This document shows, one piece after another, positions 16,335 through 19,734 of a stretch of DNA of 19,734 nt. Numbering within the stretch: position 1 is the first letter of the stretch; every line of letters begins with the position of its first letter. The stretch comes from Rohdeia sp044358925 (lineage in GTDB: Bacteria; Planctomycetota; UBA1135; GCA-002686595), in assembly GCA_044358925.1 (NCBI GenBank), contig JBIKNC010000063.1, positions 1 to 19,734 on the forward strand, read 5' to 3'. A program made the translations under genes and the position numbers. Under the pieces are notes generated by a model. That model saw only the letters and a list, made by a program, of their open reading frames with translations. It made no database searches and was not told the DNA's origin.

Positions 16335-16445
16335 GCCCAGACCGCACCTCGAACGGCGCCTCGAGCTGCACTCCGAGCCGCACCGCGAGCCGACTCGCGC
16401 GTGCGCTCGGACGACGTTCCACCCCGAACCACCCGCACCCGCACC

Positions 16446-19650
<3,205 letters not shown>

Positions 19651-19676
<26 letters not shown>

Positions 19677-19703
19677 CCGTCACGGCGGCGGCGAAGTGCG
19701 GAA
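19651..19703 (+). repeat. REP-like palindromic repeat, copy 2 (carB 3' end)
   Basis: This is the same element as at 14-66 but on the opposite strand: a 35-bp palindromic block (19651-19685), a 6-bp variable spacer (19686-19691) and the 12-mer CGAAGTGCGGAA (19692-19703). The hairpin uses 19651-19682, with TGACG/CGTCA, TACG/CGTA and TGT/ACA stems and a CAG loop. The carB stop TAG (19674-19676) lies within it. Similarity to copy 1 fades outside these bounds. Confidence 0.85.
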
Positions 19704-19734
19704 CGGAAACAGCATCGGCCCCTCGCGCGCTTCG

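Overview
The window is a GC-rich, densely coding bacterial segment (roughly 70% GC by eye) carrying 13 protein genes. No rRNA, tRNA, CRISPR array or transposase gene is visible. Shine-Dalgarno sequences are weak or absent and GTG starts are common. The pairing of an ECF sigma factor with a large membrane-anchored YfbK-like VWA protein, plus an unusual bioF-bioD fusion, would fit Planctomycetota or a neighbouring phylum. That placement is an inference with low to moderate confidence.

Layout. Positions 64-3772 are on the minus strand: tryptophan 2,3-dioxygenase (kynA), an orphan PhoB-like response regulator, then modB and modC of a molybdate ABC transporter without a nearby modA. A short divergent promoter region (3773-3889) separates kynA from a plus-strand biotin operon: bioB, a fused bioF-bioD gene, and bioA (3890-8158). 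The fusion means that three genes supply the four steps from pimeloyl thioester to biotin. Converging on bioA from the other strand are a small exported phosphatase-like protein and a DUF423 membrane protein. Next, also on the minus strand, come an ECF sigma factor (12118-12753) and a 967-residue anti-sigma-like/VWA membrane protein (9100-12003). Positions 12940-16191 are a plus-strand run: an agmatinase-family ureohydrolase, a class I glutamine-amidotransferase-like hydrolase (peptidase C26), and an unknown protein with two membrane spans. A clear intrinsic terminator follows. The last gene is full-length carB (16446-19676).

The most unusual structure lies at the two edges. The first about 66 bases and the last about 84 bases carry inverted copies of the same 53-bp repeat: a 35-bp perfectly conserved imperfect palindrome, a 6-bp variable spacer, and a 12-bp perfectly conserved block. 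Read relative to its gene, each copy sits in the same orientation at a gene's 3' end, and each supplies that gene's stop codon (TGA for modC, TAG for carB). This looks like a dispersed REP-like family, and the window is probably a contig that breaks at repeat copies.

Apart from the repeats, most of the window is core or ordinary accessory metabolism. The other points of note are the bioF-bioD fusion, the His/Cys-rich tail of BioB, the sigma/VWA module, the bitopic unknown protein, and structured leaders before modB and carB.
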